Under the pieces are notes generated by a model. It ran no database searches and was not told the DNA's origin. It saw only the letters and a program-made list of their open reading frames with translations. DNA of 5,279 bases from Ferroglobus sp. (GTDB lineage Archaea > Halobacteriota > Archaeoglobi > Archaeoglobales > Archaeoglobaceae): positions 1-5,279 of the forward strand of contig WAQS01000006.1 of NCBI GenBank assembly GCA_015520115.1, given 5' to 3'. Below, in pieces: positions 5,263-5,279 of the stretch. The position numbers and the translations under genes were made by a program. The first letter of the stretch is position 1, and each line of letters begins with the position of its first letter.

Positions 5263-5279
5263 GGGGCCGTGGGGTAGCC
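5263..5279 (+). tRNA. 5' end of a tRNA gene, cut by the window edge (possibly tRNA-Pro)
   Basis: GGGGCCG (5263-5269) fits a 7-nt acceptor strand, followed by U8 (5270), G9, D-stem GGGU (5272-5275), A14, G15 and C16-C17. This is the usual archaeal pattern in which UAGCC leads to the G18-G19 pair, with invariant U8 and A14 correctly placed. A TATA box sits at the right distance upstream. The anticodon lies beyond the window. Proline is suggested only by recalled resemblance of the acceptor and D-arm to archaeal tRNA-Pro. Confidence 0.6.

Noticed and set aside
1..5279. CRISPR array, insertion sequence or toxin-antitoxin pair
   Set aside because: No regularly spaced repeats, transposase-like frames, terminal inverted repeats or recognisable toxin/antitoxin proteins were seen.

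Overview
The window looks like chromosome of a hyperthermophilic archaeon, most likely an Archaeoglobus/Ferroglobus/Geoglobus-type euryarchaeon. Support comes from an archaeal SUI1/aIF1 gene with its Cys-rich N-terminus, an archaeal TraB-type membrane protein, archaeal TATA/BRE promoters, GGAGGTGA ribosome-binding sites, frequent TTG starts, AGA/AGG/ATA-rich codon use, and a tRNA with an archaeal D-arm signature at the right edge. The lineage is inferred from recalled protein resemblance, not from a search.

Left part (1-1256): a 5'-truncated TraB-family membrane protein gene runs rightward. It converges on, and overlaps by 61 bp, a leftward gene for translation initiation factor aIF1 (SUI1). 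The 253-bp gap from 1257 to 1509 holds the divergent promoters of aIF1 and of the central operon, plus dyads that could be an operator.

Central part (1510-3842): six tightly overlapping rightward genes form one apparent operon. They encode a small CPYC glutaredoxin-like thioredoxin, a thioredoxin with a WCMPC active site, a short radical SAM protein (CX3CX2C), a TrmB-like winged-helix regulator, a 57-residue 2[4Fe-4S] ferredoxin, and a 193-residue protein of unknown function. Every junction is an overlap (4 to about 34 nt), which implies translational coupling. The mix of dithiol carriers, an iron-sulfur electron carrier, a radical enzyme and a regulator suggests a self-contained redox or protein-activation module. 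Its substrate cannot be read from the sequence.

Right part (3834-5279): a leftward gene encodes a secreted, membrane-anchored coiled-coil surface protein. It has a signal peptide, an N-terminal beta-rich region, a long helical region, a Thr-Pro linker, one C-terminal membrane helix and a basic tail. Its TATA box position suggests a leaderless mRNA starting at the ATG at 5084. The gap 5085-5262 contains this promoter and, on the other strand, a TATA box for a tRNA whose first 17 nucleotides end the window.
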